A stretch of DNA of 64,000 nt from Charina bottae (taxonomy: Eukaryota > Chordata > Lepidosauria > Squamata > Charinaidae). Each line of letters begins with the position of its first letter. Positions within the stretch are counted from its first letter, which is position 1. The DNA lies in the NCBI GenBank assembly GCA_023362775.1, contig JALMGJ010000002.1, forward strand, positions 62,077,914 to 62,141,913. The letters run 5' to 3'. The notes beneath the pieces are model-generated. The model had not been told where the DNA came from, made no database searches, and saw only the letters and a program-made list of their open reading frames with translations. Position numbers and translations under genes: made by a program. Shown here one piece after another: positions 44,099 through 55,389 of the stretch.

Positions 44099-45306
44099 GA
44101 GGCTTCCAGGGGAGGAATGGTGGACTGAAGATATCTCTGCGAAAACGGAGCCAATGACCGCTACAGAGAACGAAGAGCCGGTGAGTAGTCCAGCTCTTTG
44201 GAACCTCTCCTGACAAGGATAGGATGGGAGATCCCCTGCATGTGCTCCAGATGGCTGCTCCTCATGAAGAGACTGCAGGACAGTGGTCTCCTGCAGGTTT
44301 GAGTGCTGAGAGATGACGGGAAAAGCCATCTTGCTTGCAACCGCGGTCGGCGCCTTTTAAAGGACACTAAGTTTGCTAACCTCACTTGCTAATCACTTTT
44401 GGAAATGGCTCATTAACTACTACTAAGCTATTAGAGACCTTTGGAACAACAGGTTTGAAAAAAACTGGGTGAGTTTGTCTTCACTCCTGAAGAAAAGAAA
44501 TTTTTAACCATAAGCTTAAGAATTTAAAGAATCTGAAATAAATAGCAAGAAGCTAAATAAGTTTTTGATCTTAGAAAGTTATAAACAGACTAAGGGTCCA
44601 GATAAATTTGGAACATTGAAACTTTTACAATAAGATTTTGGAATTAATTATAAAGAAGAAACAGCTTCTCTTGGGAAATAGATTCTGTTTTGGTTTTTGC
44701 AAGACATAATAAAGATAAGTAATTTCATGGTTTTAAAAACTGGATACTAGACGGGACTAAAAATTTAGGTAGAGAAAAAAAATACAAGCCTACAAAATGA
44801 TGCGAAATGTTATAACAATGAAAATACTGAAGGAGACTTTTGAAGACCAGAGTCAGGAAATAGTAGCCACAATATCAACAATGTCAGTAATGATGTCTGC
44901 TTCTATGGATAGACCATGTCCAAAAGATGTTCTTGAAGAAATGACAGATGTAGAACAAATTTTATTTGACAAGATAGAGATGATATTGAAAGTGGATTTA
45001 CAACTGACAGGCCAAGAGAATGACTTAGCAAAGGATGTTTCACTGGATCTACAAAGGAAACTGGCTGATGTTTTAAAATTTAAAAGGGACATACAAATGA
45101 CAAACCAAGAGAGTGACCCGGACAATTTTTTCCTATTGGATTTACAAAAGAGGCTTGTTAAAGCCTTGAAGAACTCTGTGAAATGGGACAAAGAAGAAAT
45201 AAAGAGAAATCAAATCCTACAACAATATGTCTCTTCTCTTTAGTTTCTGGATTTGTACTATTATAATCAAAATTCTTAATAATATATATATATATATACC
45301 AAAAGG
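44099..45306 (+). mobile_element. Short L1-type element without ORF2, plus copy
   Basis: A 1,208-bp insertion bracketed by a 15-bp duplication (GCATCATAGCTAGGG at 44084-44098 and GCATGATAGCTAGGG at 45307-45321, one mismatch). The left end starts GAGGCTTCCAGGGGAGG, an L1-like leader; the inside carries a 148-codon frame at 44797-45243; the end is an AT repeat at about 45280-45298. Because duplications bound it, the element inserted in this short form: leader, short ORF1-like frame and 3' end, with no endonuclease or reverse transcriptase. This resembles the half-L1 (HAL1) strategy of mammals. Confidence 0.78.
44797..45243 (+). CDS. ORF1-like protein of short L1-type element
   Basis: An open frame of 148 codons rich in Lys, Glu, Asp, Leu and Met, with a repeated motif: LDLQRKLADVLKFKRDIQMT (about 85-104) and LDLQKRLVKALKNSVKWDKE (about 114-133). 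The heptad-like leucine spacing suggests helical or coiled-coil structure, as in the N-terminal part of L1 ORF1 proteins. I see no RNA-recognition or C-terminal domain, so it is shorter than a normal ORF1p of about 300 residues. A later methionine (44818) is also possible. Whether it is translated is unknown. Confidence 0.5.
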   Translation: MMRNVITMKILKETFEDQSQEIVATISTMSVMMSASMDRPCPKDVLEEMTDVEQILFDKIEMILKVDLQLTGQENDLAKDVSLDLQRKLADVLKFKRDIQMTNQESDPDNFFLLDLQKRLVKALKNSVKWDKEEIKRNQILQQYVSSL

Positions 45307-45321
45307 GCATGATAGCTAGGG

Positions 45322-45840
45322 AAAAAAACTCTGCAATGCCCCGCTTCCCTTGGTGCCCTAAGCATGTGCTTATTTTGCTGAATGGTTAATCCAGGGCTGA
45401 ACCCAACTAAAGCAGGATCCCAGTTTGCACAGATAGATGGGTTTACATACTCCAGTTGAATGCATTGAGGTCAGGGAGAGAAAGAGGGCCATCCTGTCCT
45501 TTATACCAGTTTAGTCCTCCTGAATGCTTAGGCTTATTTCATTGCAAATTCCCCTCCTCTCCTCTCCTCCTCACGGGAACAGCACCACTGTCCAGAAAAG
45601 AATGGCCAATACTTCAGCATAATGTGTTATTTCTTAGCTGAGATCAGCATACACACACACATACACATAAAGCCCCAAAAGCAACATTTTAATTTAAACA
45701 TACAGTGAAGTGGTGAAGGATGTGTGGTGGAGTCTTGGGAGAACAGATCTGTACCCTTAGAGCAGAAGTTTATGTTTCATCTTTGTAAATAAAATCTGTA
45801 GACTAACCACAGCATTAAAAAAGCAACAGAGAAGTAGTTA
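45322..45840. other. Spacer, nothing recognised
   Basis: A GGTGCCCTAAGCATGTGC block near 45350 resembles an old dispersed repeat also partly visible near 43850. A CA run is at about 45652-45668. Confidence 0.4.
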
Positions 45841-45848
45841 AATTAGGC

Positions 45849-45982
45849 CAGTGTTTCTCAACCTTGGCAACTTTAAGACGTGTGGACTTCAACTCCCAGA
45901 ATTCCCTGCCAGCATGGCTGGCTGGGGAATTCTGGGAGTTGAAGTCCACACGTCTTAAAGTTGCCAAGGTTGAGAAATACTT
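45849..45982. mobile_element. hAT-like palindromic MITE, copy 2
   Basis: A 134-bp palindrome homologous to 4048-4182, starting CAGTGTTTCTCAACCTTGG. The flanks AATTAGGC (45841-45848) and TATTAGGC (45983-45990) form an 8-bp duplication with one mismatch. The right terminus is mutated. Confidence 0.85.
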
Positions 45983-45990
45983 TATTAGGC

Positions 45991-47323
45991 TGATGCAAGA
46001 GAAACAGCCATCTTCTGATATCTTAAAGGCTATATTAGGCTTCAAAGTGCTAGAACTCTTTGTTGTTTTAGCAACAGAGCAAAAGACTTGGGCTGGGCAG
46101 TACTGAATGCTCTTTCAAGCAAAGAAACATCCCCATACCAGTTAAAACTGAGAAATGTTAAAATTGTATGTCATGGAAAAGGATCTAATATCAGATTTCT
46201 TTCTCTTATATTAGCTTTGGGAGTTGCAAAGCTACAGTATTTTTTTTCCTTCCAAGAGAAATAATTCAGTGATGCAAATGCATGCCTTTGGTCTGGAAAG
46301 ACAGCCCAGCAATAATTTTATCACCTCAGCTTCTGTTGGTGTGAAATAGGTCATGCATTCTAAACTATAGAAATTTAGCTGCTTACATATTTTGATGGTT
46401 GCTTTTCTTGTTTCATTACGTATAACTTGTTGATATGCTTGATAGATCTTAATTCATTCATCATATTGGGAGACAGAAGAAAACAATCTAACCTTGCAGT
46501 TTGACATCCAGTGGGCCTTTCAGCGTGTTCAGTGAAAGACACATGTTAATGCCAGCCTAGAGATGACAGCTATCATTATCTATCTCCTGAACATGACTTT
46601 GAAACATAGCATTTTAAAGCCTTCAGCAGTCTTCAGAATATAATCCACCAGTGTCTGCTCCCCCCATGACAATTACTTATATGCACATAACCGTGAAAAG
46701 TAAATAAATATTTGCCAATTAATTAATTAATTAATTAATTAATTTTACATTTAAACCAACTGATTCAAATTGTGATCCATTCATAATTTCCTGCACTTGC
46801 AGCTTTCTGGGCAATAATAATAATAAAAAAAAAAAAAACCAGGAAAGTTTCCAAGTCAAGAATTAAAGTTGCAATATTCAAGAATTAAAGTTGCAAATCT
46901 GAAAACAGACTCCTGCAAATTAACATAAGCTTAAAAAATGCAATAACCTATAGCTAATTAAGACATGATATGTGCCAAGGCTTGGGAGCATCAGAATTTC
47001 GGGCTTAATCTAATGTATATAGTTTACAACAGAAGAATGCAGACTAGTTTTAATGGAGAAGTGATTGATTTCAAAGAGTCTGTGACCTGTGCTATCTCTT
47101 TTAAATTACTTCTAGTCCTCTTATGATTTCCTTTGATAATGATATTTGGAGGTTGATGCCAAATCTCATGTAACAAAAGTTGTGGAAGGATAAACTGCTC
47201 TGAAATAAGAAAATGTTGTGTGTGACTGCCAAGGTCAAAGTTTTTTCTCTGTAATGGTTTGAATGTCAGGTACGCAGCTTAGGCATGTAGGCTGCGGCAG
47301 AGAAAAGGGGGAAAAAATAGAAG
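45991..47323. other. Spacer with a (TTAA)n tract
   Basis: A TTAA microsatellite lies at about 46717-46744, and an A-rich run near 46826. No named repeat or gene otherwise. Confidence 0.45.
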
Positions 47324-47335
47324 TGTTAGAATAAC

Positions 47336-47503
47336 ACTTAAATAAATAGAACATTGCCACTCTACCTGGGCACAGAGATTTTGCTTCTATCTGTGCTCCT
47401 GCCCTCTGAAGATGCTGGCCACAGATGCTGGCGAAACGTTAGGAACCACAACTTCCAGAACACGGCCACACGGCCACACAGCCCGGAAGACCCACAACAG
47501 CCA
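47336..47503 (+). mobile_element. Penelope-like end fragment (family B)
   Basis: A 168-bp insertion with a 12-bp duplication TGTTAGAATAAC (47324-47335 and 47504-47515). The plus strand reads a peptide of the pattern EDAG...WRNV...NTAT-QP, resembling the segment following the endonuclease in Penelope-like proteins. Same family as the palindrome at 54067-54340. Confidence 0.7.
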
Positions 47504-47515
47504 TGTTAGAATAAC

Positions 47516-48221
47516 CTCTTTCAAACTGGCATGTAGGTTTTGAAAGAGGAAAGTATAAAGGAAGCCAGAGCCAGATAGAAGGAGGGTGGGAGCATCTTCT
47601 AAGTTTGGCAGAAAATGCTGCTGGAATGAGAGGCCACCGGATGGGATGTGGAACAGAGGAGGCAGGGGCTCCGGTGCCAGGGAGAAGAACCGGGAAGGAG
47701 CCTGAGGCAGCTGAAGTCAAACAAGGAATCTGCACACAGAGCCAGCAGAAAGGAAAACACAGCCCTGGATTCTAGAGGGTGGCAGAGCAAAGTCCAAGTG
47801 GTTCAGGTGCTGGGTAACTGGGCAAGAGTGTGTTAAGCAGGAGAGAAATTGTTAGCACTCCTAAGTCTGTGCTGAAGATACAGAAGTGTGGGAGGAAGAA
47901 GAACCTAGCAGCTAAATGTTTTGCATTATAAAGTGCAACACATGTTCACTAAAATTCTTGTAAATACACTTTACAATTTTTATTTATTTATCGTATGGCA
48001 CATTCAGATCGTGTTACAATAAAAAAATAGAGCATAATAAATATAAAATATAAAATAATATAAAATATAAAATAATATAAAATATAAAATAATATAAAAT
48101 ATAAAATAGACAGGAAAATTACAAATGTATGTCTAGGTTACAAATATAGTTTTTTGCTTCAGTGTCACAGCCAGGAAATCAGTAAAGTCTCCATTGTAGG
48201 CTCGGTTTGACACTCTGTCAC
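47516..48221. other. Spacer with an AT-rich tandem repeat
   Basis: The part at 47516-47940 is purine-rich and moderately GC-rich, without a recognised element. From about 48037 to 48110 there are four copies of a roughly 19-bp ATAAAATATAAAATA-type unit. Confidence 0.5.
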
Positions 48222-48229
48222 TATATATT

Positions 48230-48447
48230 TAGGCTGACCATATTTCCTTGAGAGGAAAACGGGACCCTAACCTACCCACGGCTTGCCAGACAAAGTGGGC
48301 GCGCACGCGCATGCGCGCAGGCATGCTTCACCGTGGGAACTTTCAAAAATGGGACAAAATGGATATTCTTCTTAAAACGACGGGATGGTCAGGAATTGTT
48401 TAGAAAATGGGACTGTCCCATTCAAAACGGGACATATGGTCAGCCTA
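48230..48447. mobile_element. hAT-like element of the TAGGCTGACC family, copy D
   Basis: A 218-bp element with family ends and GGGACTGTCC blocks. The flanks TATATATT and TATATGGT match at six of eight bases, so it is an older insertion. The core at about 48297-48325 is an alternating GCGCACGCGCATGCGCGC run, comparable with copy A. Confidence 0.85.
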
Positions 48448-48455
48448 TATATGGT

Positions 48456-49082
48456 GGATAGTTTGTTTTTCGGCCCCACAATCAGAATTCTATGATGTTG
48501 TTTTGCCCCATTAATAAAGGGCATCTGCACATCTACTATGACCCATGAGAAGTTTGCAGTAATAAACATCCTCGTGCATACACTTGCTAGCTGTATGTAT
48601 TTGGCTTCATTCCTATCTATTTCTACTCTCTGACAAAGGATGGCTTCCAAACAAACAATCATGGTGTTATACAATAAAAATAGTAACAATCATATCTGGT
48701 GCTAACAATGAAACAGCAATCAAATCCCAAAGGTCTCCTGGAACAGCCACATTGTTGTTAGAAGCTTCTAAAAGGCCCTGAACATGAGGGACGCCCAAAG
48801 GAAGTGAGAATGAGCATTTCCAGGCTTCCTCTTGTCTTTCCTGTTCATAAGTGTGGAGCTCCATAGGCATTCTCTTTCCCTAGAACTGGGTGGGGAGGAT
48901 CTGAAAGGCATAGATAGATACCCAGGCTTCAACCACAGGACTGGGTTTATATAATATGGTAAGCCAAAACAAACAAAGCACACTGTGGCTTAATTGGATG
49001 ATGTAGGTCATATAAAGTGCTAAAACAAAACATGGCTTGGTTGGTTTCGTTGCTGTAGTTTATAAACTATTATGAATGGTTT
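48456..49082. other. Spacer, nothing recognised
   Basis: No recognisable repeat, RNA or coding feature. Confidence 0.4.
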
Positions 49083-49092
49083 ATTGGATATA

Positions 49093-49429
49093 AAAGGTAA
49101 AGGTAAAGGTTTTCCCCTGCACAGTCGTGTCTGACTCTAGGGGCCGGTGCTCATCTCTGTTTCTTAGCCGAAGAGCCAGCGCTGTCCGAAGACGCTTCCA
49201 CGGTCATGTGGCCAGCATGACGCACACGGAACACTGTTACCATCCCACTGAAGTGGTACCTATTTATCTACTTGCATTTGCATGCTTTCGAATTGCTAGG
49301 TTGGCAAGAGCTGGGGCGAGTAAGGGAGCTCACTCCAACACGCAGCACTCGGGTCTTGAACCGCCAACCTTCTGATCGACAAGCCTGGCGTCTTAACCAC
49401 TGAGCCATTGCACCCCTTTATTTATATAT
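49093..49429 (-). mobile_element. Sauria-type SINE
   Basis: Minus-strand copy with AACCTTTACC tail units at the left and a tRNA-like head (GGCTCAGTGGTTAAGACGCC) at the right. A 10-bp duplication ATTGGATATA borders it (49083-49092 and 49430-49439). Confidence 0.92.
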
Positions 49430-49439
49430 ATTGGATATA

Positions 49440-50440
49440 GCTGGCCTCTTTTAGCTTAAAGTACTTAAGAGCACTTTGTCAAAACAAAATTAGGAAAAAG
49501 GAGTACTATAATCTCTGATCCTGGAAGAATGGCATGATTTACATCTGATGATGTGATTATGAAATCATGGTAATGATGATGCCTGGGCCAAGAATTTAAT
49601 AGCCGAGATGCGATTGAGAATTGTCCTATTTATTTAAGTTTCCTCAGCTTCAGTCAAAACCTTCTATTGTTTTCTTTGAAGAGAACACTTCCAATTTTAA
49701 ATTAAATTTTGGTTGAATATAAGGCAATTTTATTAATTACTTCATTGCAGTACTAGGAGCCTTATGTGAGGACTTATCTAGCAACTGCCAAGAATCCAAA
49801 GACAGTGCAAAGCAGCTGTTAGGTTCATAAATATTTGGAAAAGAAAAGAAATATTAAGGATGTATTGATCCTTGAGAGAAATATTTTATAAAAGTCTTCG
49901 TCATGGGGAAATTGATTTTTTTGTGACTGTACTCATCATTAGATGGAGATAATGAGATAAGATTGGATTAAAAATAGGTTAAAAAAGAAGCTAAGAGCTG
50001 CATCACTGGCTGTTCCAAAATGAAAGTTAAGTGTCTGTGGCAGCTTCCCTTATTAATAAATATATTTGCAATGTGCATTAGAGGTTTTTTTTTAATCAAT
50101 ATGAATATTTTGGTTTCAGACTAAATGTGAAAAGTGAGCAGATGGCTTTGGAATGAAGATATTTATTGGGGATATTTAATGACTGAAAAGAATTTTTCCT
50201 GTTTCAAGATAAGTCCACATAGCATCAAATGGCTAACTCTCATCAAGACTAAGTGTGTTCATGGATTTAAATATCTTTCTATCTATTAGTGTAGGCTTAT
50301 CTTGAATTTAGTTAACCTTGAGAGCACCATTCATTCATAGAATCATTTTTCGCTTGGAGAGACTAATATGTAAAACACAAATCAAGGATCAATGAGAAAA
50401 ATGCTAAACTTTTATATATAAAAATTGTTTTAAGAAAAAT
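49440..50440. other. Spacer, nothing recognised
   Basis: AT-rich unique-looking sequence; no frame with features. Confidence 0.4.
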
Positions 50441-51122
50441 ATCCATATAGACTACTCCAATGCGCTCTACATGGGGCTACCCTTGAGGAATATCCGGAAG
50501 CTACAACTGGTACAGAATGCAGCCGTGCGGGCAATTTTAGGTGCACCAAGATCAGCACACATAACACCTTTGCTCCGTGAGCTGCATTGGGTGCCGGTTT
50601 GCTTCTGGGTCCAATTCAAGGTTTTGGTTATTACCTTTGAAGCCCTACATGGCATGGGGCCAGGATACCTGATGGACCGTCTTATCCCCATAACATCGAC
50701 CTGCCCCACCCGGTCATGCAGAGAGGGCATGCTCTGGACCCCATCAGTAAGGGAATTCCATCTGGCGAGGTCCAGGAGACGGTCCTTCTCTGCAGTAGCA
50801 CCCGCCCTTTGGAATATCTTGCCCCCAGAGTTGAGGCGGGTTTCCTCACTTCCGGCCTTCCGGAAAAATCTGAAAACCTAGTTCTGCCACCTAGCTTGGG
50901 ACGGGAAAGGTAACAGCTGCTCCTGGGGATGGCTAGTACCATAATGGCCTCCCTATTTTTAAGATCAATTCGCCTAGATTGGATTTTATACTTATTTATT
51001 ATATTGTTTGTTGTAATTTTATATGGTATTTTAATTGTAGTTTTTATTGTAAGCTGCCCAGAGTCCCCCGATTGGGGGAGATGGGTGGTCATATAAATTT
51101 AAATAATAATAAATAAATAAAT
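50441..51122 (+). mobile_element. L2 LINE 3' portion
   Basis: 5'-truncated L2: the last 140 codons of reverse transcriptase, then a 3' untranslated region ending in GGGGGAGATGGGTGGTCATA and AAAT units. Confidence 0.92.
50471..50881 (+). pseudogene. L2 reverse transcriptase C-terminal fragment
   Basis: A 136-codon frame with LQLVQNAAVRAILG (about residues 11-24), HITPLLRELHWVPV (29-42), ALHGMGPGYLMDRL and the terminal SRRRSFSAVAPALWN block. Closely related to 37039-37680. The palm is missing through truncation. Confidence 0.9.
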
Positions 51123-51959
51123 TACATGACCCCGAGTCTCCCTCTGTCCTTAATAGATGTAGATTCTAGTGATTTAAGTGATAAGACAAAGAATTTCTCT
51201 CTCATACTATATGATGGCTATGAGCCAAGGCTGAATTATAAATGTAAGAGCTATTATTTTCTATAACCAATGGCATGGTTTATGCATTGTCCTCAAATTG
51301 AGTTTGACAGTTGATAATACATGGGCACATCCATGCATTTTTTTGTGGCAACAACATGGACATTGTTTGCTTCTGCCTTCTTGATGTGATGAGTGGTTTT
51401 GAATGAGAGGCTTCCAGTGATGGCCTCTCATTCAATTATTAACCATGCAAACCTCTTGGAAGTCCAAACCAGATGCCCATATATAAGCAGGGAATGCGAT
51501 TCCACATGTTAGCCATATTTCCAAATGAGTCCTTTCTCTGTATAGCTGTTATGTGTTATAAGCTAGCTAGGGTTCTTATGGGCATAAAGAGGTCCTGCAT
51601 GCATGTAATTGTATCTAAGTAGGACTCCATTTCACATCCACTGAATAAATTACCATAGGAGAAGTAAAGCGATGGGATGGGTTGCATGCAGTATGATCCT
51701 ACTGTCCTTTCATGTGTCCATAGATGTGTGAAGGGTGTCATCTCAGTATCTTTCTTGATATAAGCTGCAGTCAGAGCTTAATAAGAGAAATTTGCTGAAA
51801 TGATATGAAGTTCAGATGTGGAATCTGAGGAATCAGTGTGCTTCCTGCAAGGCCATTTCATGCAAATGTTAGCAGTGTGTTATTTCAGGCATTGCTTGTC
51901 AAGCTTGAAACTGCCACACCAGTAAGACCATTGTGAGAAGGTCAGCTTACAGTTCCCAT
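51123..51959. other. Spacer, nothing recognised
   Basis: No recognisable element or gene. Confidence 0.4.
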
Positions 51960-52260
51960 TCTATGTGAGAAGAGAGGGGGACAGGGACCAGGAAAAAGGA
52001 CTTCTTCATTGGAGCCCTTACATTTTGGAACTCCTCGCCTCCAGAGGCTCAAGCAGCCCCTTACCTCCTGGCACTTTGTAGAGCTGTTTTTTTTTTAAAA
52101 AACCACTGTTCCACTGTGGTTTTAATGTTTATGGTGACCACCTGAGGTATTTTTATTAATTGTGGGTCTTTTTGTTTTTATACTGTGTTTCGATCCTATC
52201 GTACGCCAGCCAAAGTCTGAGAATTGGGGTGGATTACAAAAGCTACAAACTATGTACATA
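51960..52260 (+). mobile_element. L2-like 3' fragment
   Basis: A decayed end-of-frame peptide (GDRDQEKGLLHWSPYILELL, near 51980-52040), then a tail with a GGGGTGGATTACAAA-type block, fits an old L2 relative. It runs directly into the GAAT microsatellite. Confidence 0.6.
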
Positions 52261-52266
52261 ACTAAA

Positions 52267-52397
52267 AATGAATGAATGAATGAATGAATGACTGAATGAC
52301 TGAATGACTGAATGACTGAATGACTGAATGACTGAATGAATGAATGAATGAATGAATGAATGAATGAATGAATGAATGAATGAATGAATGAATGAAT
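52267..52397. repeat. Compound (GAAT)n-(GACT)n-(GAAT)n microsatellite
   Basis: Starts as AATGAATGAATG, changes to about seven GAAT-GACT alternations (52290-52335), then returns to about 15 GAAT units. Probably expanded from the tail of the adjacent L2-like element. Confidence 0.95.
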
Positions 52398-53619
52398 TGA
52401 CTGGGGAGTATTTGCAACATCTGGGGGCATCAATGTCCCAGCCCCTTCTTAAAAGAGCTGGTGGGCTCTTACAGTATGAATTTATATATGTGCAGAACTT
52501 TATTTAAACGGGGTTTTTGTAAAGCTGCTGCTATGAATAAGAGAGCTCAGCTGTTCCACAGTTAGGTTTCTTACTGTCCTTTGGCTATACCTCTTTTCTT
52601 CTTTGAATTAAGTGGCTAACATCTAAATAAAGCTGTTGCAGTCAACGTAGTGTATAATAAATGTTGAATTGTTCATCTTTCTTTTGTTGTTGTTGTAAGT
52701 ACAGTGCAATATGAACTAAAATAGTCCAGAATTTCTAGCACCCCTGATACTTGTGATAACACAAAGTTACAAAATAGCCTTGTCATTTTTCTAGGTGTTT
52801 AGTATGCAGGTGCATTAGGACAAAAGCGTATCTACATATTAGGGTTTAATAAATGTATACTTGATACCCTGAGTTAGGAAACAGCCACTAATAACAATTT
52901 ATATTCCAAACACAATTTTATCTGAAGAGAGAAAAAGAATAATTTGAAACTATTAGATGTTATTTAATGCTACAACAATTCAGATCCATGAAAAACCCCA
53001 CTAATTGGAAATTAAAAACTAAACAGACCATGGAATTGGAAGAATACTTATTTATGACTCAGAAGTGATAAGTCTATAGCTGTAGGTGTAGATGGAGGTG
53101 AAAACAAGTGAGATTGTCAGTTCAGATTTCACTACTATAGCTGCTGGAAGAGATAGGTGGCCAAAACAATCTTTGAGTGTTTATGTGTATGTGTTGGTGT
53201 GTGTGTGTGAAAACTAGAAATGATTACAAAAGGGAGTGCCAAAACCACACTGATCCCAAGTTCAATTCCAGAGATTTCAAGGTAAGAGTGGGAAAAACCA
53301 GTGCCATGTTAATGCATATACAGTAGTTAGCATCCCCCCCCCCTGTCCCTTTTTGGAAGGGTGGAGGAGCATGTGTGAAAACTCTGGAGAATTTTTTCTG
53401 AGGCTTGCTTGTTCTTGCCTTCCTATTTTAAGAACCTTATGTGATGAAATGTGGTATCTGTTATTTGTTTGATATTGTATCATGGCCTCCCCACTAACTG
53501 AAATGGGAGGGTGTTCAGCTGTGTTAGGGCCAATTCTCCCAGAGTCAGAAGCAAATGCTTTGAAACCAAACCCCTCTATTCCCATAACAAGGGGCAGATA
53601 TAAACCATCCCTTCTATCC
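52398..53619. other. Spacer, nothing recognised
   Basis: A GT run near 53193-53210 and a C homopolymer near 53333. No gene or named repeat. Confidence 0.4.
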
Positions 53620-53795
53620 AAAAAAGAAGGGTTTTAAGATGTTGCATCATGCAGCTGGGAGAAAGATGTATAAAATGTAAACTTGATTGCACTAAAAATA
53701 TGGCTTGCATTTGAGTCTGTTAGGATTGGGGCAGGCTATAAATATTGTAAAATGAATGAATGAATGAATGAATGAATGAATGAATGAATGAATGA
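53620..53795 (+). repeat. L2-like tail with (GAAT)n
   Basis: GGGGCAGGCTATAAATATTG followed by ten GAAT units; the arrangement parallels 52220-52397 and suggests another LINE tail. The upstream portion is too decayed for firm assignment. Confidence 0.5.
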
Positions 53796-54066
53796 GTTTA
53801 GCAATATACTGTATGTTACATAAAAAATGAACAATTATAGATCAGTGGTTTGTCATGTCAGAAACAGTAGTCAGTGGTGTGGAACAGGAAGGAGGCATTA
53901 GAAGTGTTTTGCAACAGGATAATTTCTATAAAATGGAATTAAATTAAATGCCATGTCACATCCCATGTAATTGGGCAATAGTACCTTGCCAGATTCAGGG
54001 TCTCTGATTTCAGTATAATCAGAATGAATCAGAGTGGTACCAGCCTTTATCAACATTTACTGTGCA

Positions 54067-54340
54067 ATGGTTGTTGTGGGTTTTCCGGGCTGTGTGGCTG
54101 TATTCTGGCAGTTTTGGTTCCTAACGTTTCACCAGTAGCTGTGGCTGGCATCTTCAGAGGACAGGAGCACAGCTAGAAGATTCTCTCTGTGCCCAAGAAT
54201 CTTCTAGCTGTGCTCCTGTCTGAAGATGCCAGCCACAGCTACTGGCGAAACGTTAAGAACCAAAACTGCCAGAACACAGCCACACAGCCGGGAAAAGCCA
54301 CAACTACCATCAGATTCCGGCTGTGAAAGCCTTCGACTGT
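54067..54340. mobile_element. Palindromic Penelope-like end (family B)
   Basis: A 274-bp insertion with a perfect 14-bp duplication ACATTTACTGTGCA (54053-54066 and 54341-54354). It is an inverted repeat: the left arm (about 54069-54185) carries GTTGTGGGTTTTCCGG and the right arm (about 54195-54305) its complement. The plus strand of the right arm reads EDASHSYWRNV and NTATQP. Two opposed copies of the same terminal sequence were inserted as one unit. Confidence 0.8.
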
Positions 54341-54354
54341 ACATTTACTGTGCA

Positions 54355-54965
54355 CACATTCTTATCAAACTATTTATATGACCAACAAATACAATGCCCG
54401 TCACACTAGACAAATGTACAAAAGGGGAAGGGGAAGGGGAAGGGGAAGGGGAAGGGGGAGGGAGGGAGGAAGGAAATATAAAGATGCTATATAACTTTAA
54501 AACAATTAACAATTATAAACAATTACAATGCATAATGTACAAAAAGGAGAAGATTGGAACTCATAGTAACAAAAAAAAATGCAGATGCTGTGACAATCCT
54601 TTGTGGACTTTCATTTGTGCCTTTCTCTACTGTACTCCTTTAAACCTATATATATGGATATGGAAATGGAAATGGAAATGGAATCAAGGGTATGAACATC
54701 TGTTCCATACTGAATGAGTTCAAAGGGAATATAATACCAAAATTGCTAGAGAGATCGTCTGGGAACTCCAGCCAAGCCATATTCATTTAATTTATGCAAA
54801 GTTACAAACTACACAGTAAAACATAAATTCCTACATACAAGTCTTATAATGCAGTCCAAACATTTTTAAATATTGTATTTACAGAATTTTAAATGCCTAT
54901 TTTTTGAAAAAGGAACAGGAGAAAGGCACAACAGAAAGCTTCACAGTATCGTCATTGCATCAGTA
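54355..54965. other. Spacer with (GGGGAA)n
   Basis: A GGGGAA hexanucleotide tract at about 54424-54460 and a GGAAAT run near 54658-54680. The overlapping open frame is composition-driven. Nothing else recognised. Confidence 0.5.
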
Positions 54966-55336
54966 CAGGTGGCCCTCGTTTAATGACCACTCGTTCAGCA
55001 ACTACTCGAACTTACAATGGCGCTGCATGAGTTTTAGTTATGACCGGAACTCATATTTATGGCCATTGCAGCATCCCCACGGTCATATGGTCATGATTTG
55101 CAAGGTTCCCTGCTGGCTTCCCACAAGCAAAGTCAATGGGGAAGCTGGCAGGAAGTCAGAAGTCGCAGTCACGTGAGGTCCTCACTTAACAACCTGTGCA
55201 GTCCTTGCTTAACAGTGGCAACTGGGGCTTGCAGTAACTACCATCGCTAAGCAGCATGGTCAAGTGGTTTTTTGACTTATGGCTGCATCACTTAACGACA
55301 GTTTCCAGTCCCAATTAGCATTGTTAAATGAGGACT
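54966..55336. mobile_element. Mariner-like MITE, larger copy, interrupted by LINE (left part)
   Basis: Left end CAGGTGGCCCTCGTTTAATG, a diverged relative of the element at 657. The right terminus ACCTG follows the LINE at 59275-59279. TA flanks both outer ends. Without the LINE it would be about 376 bp. It ends with ...TAAATGAGGACT, the sequence duplicated by the LINE insertion. Confidence 0.8.
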
Positions 55337-55389
55337 CATCATTGGCGATCACTCGTAGCCGAGTAAGATTGTCTTCCAAAGGTAAAATT

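Noticed and set aside
52122..52433. Repetitive IHSFIHSF frame
   Set aside because: Product of the GAAT microsatellite on the minus strand.
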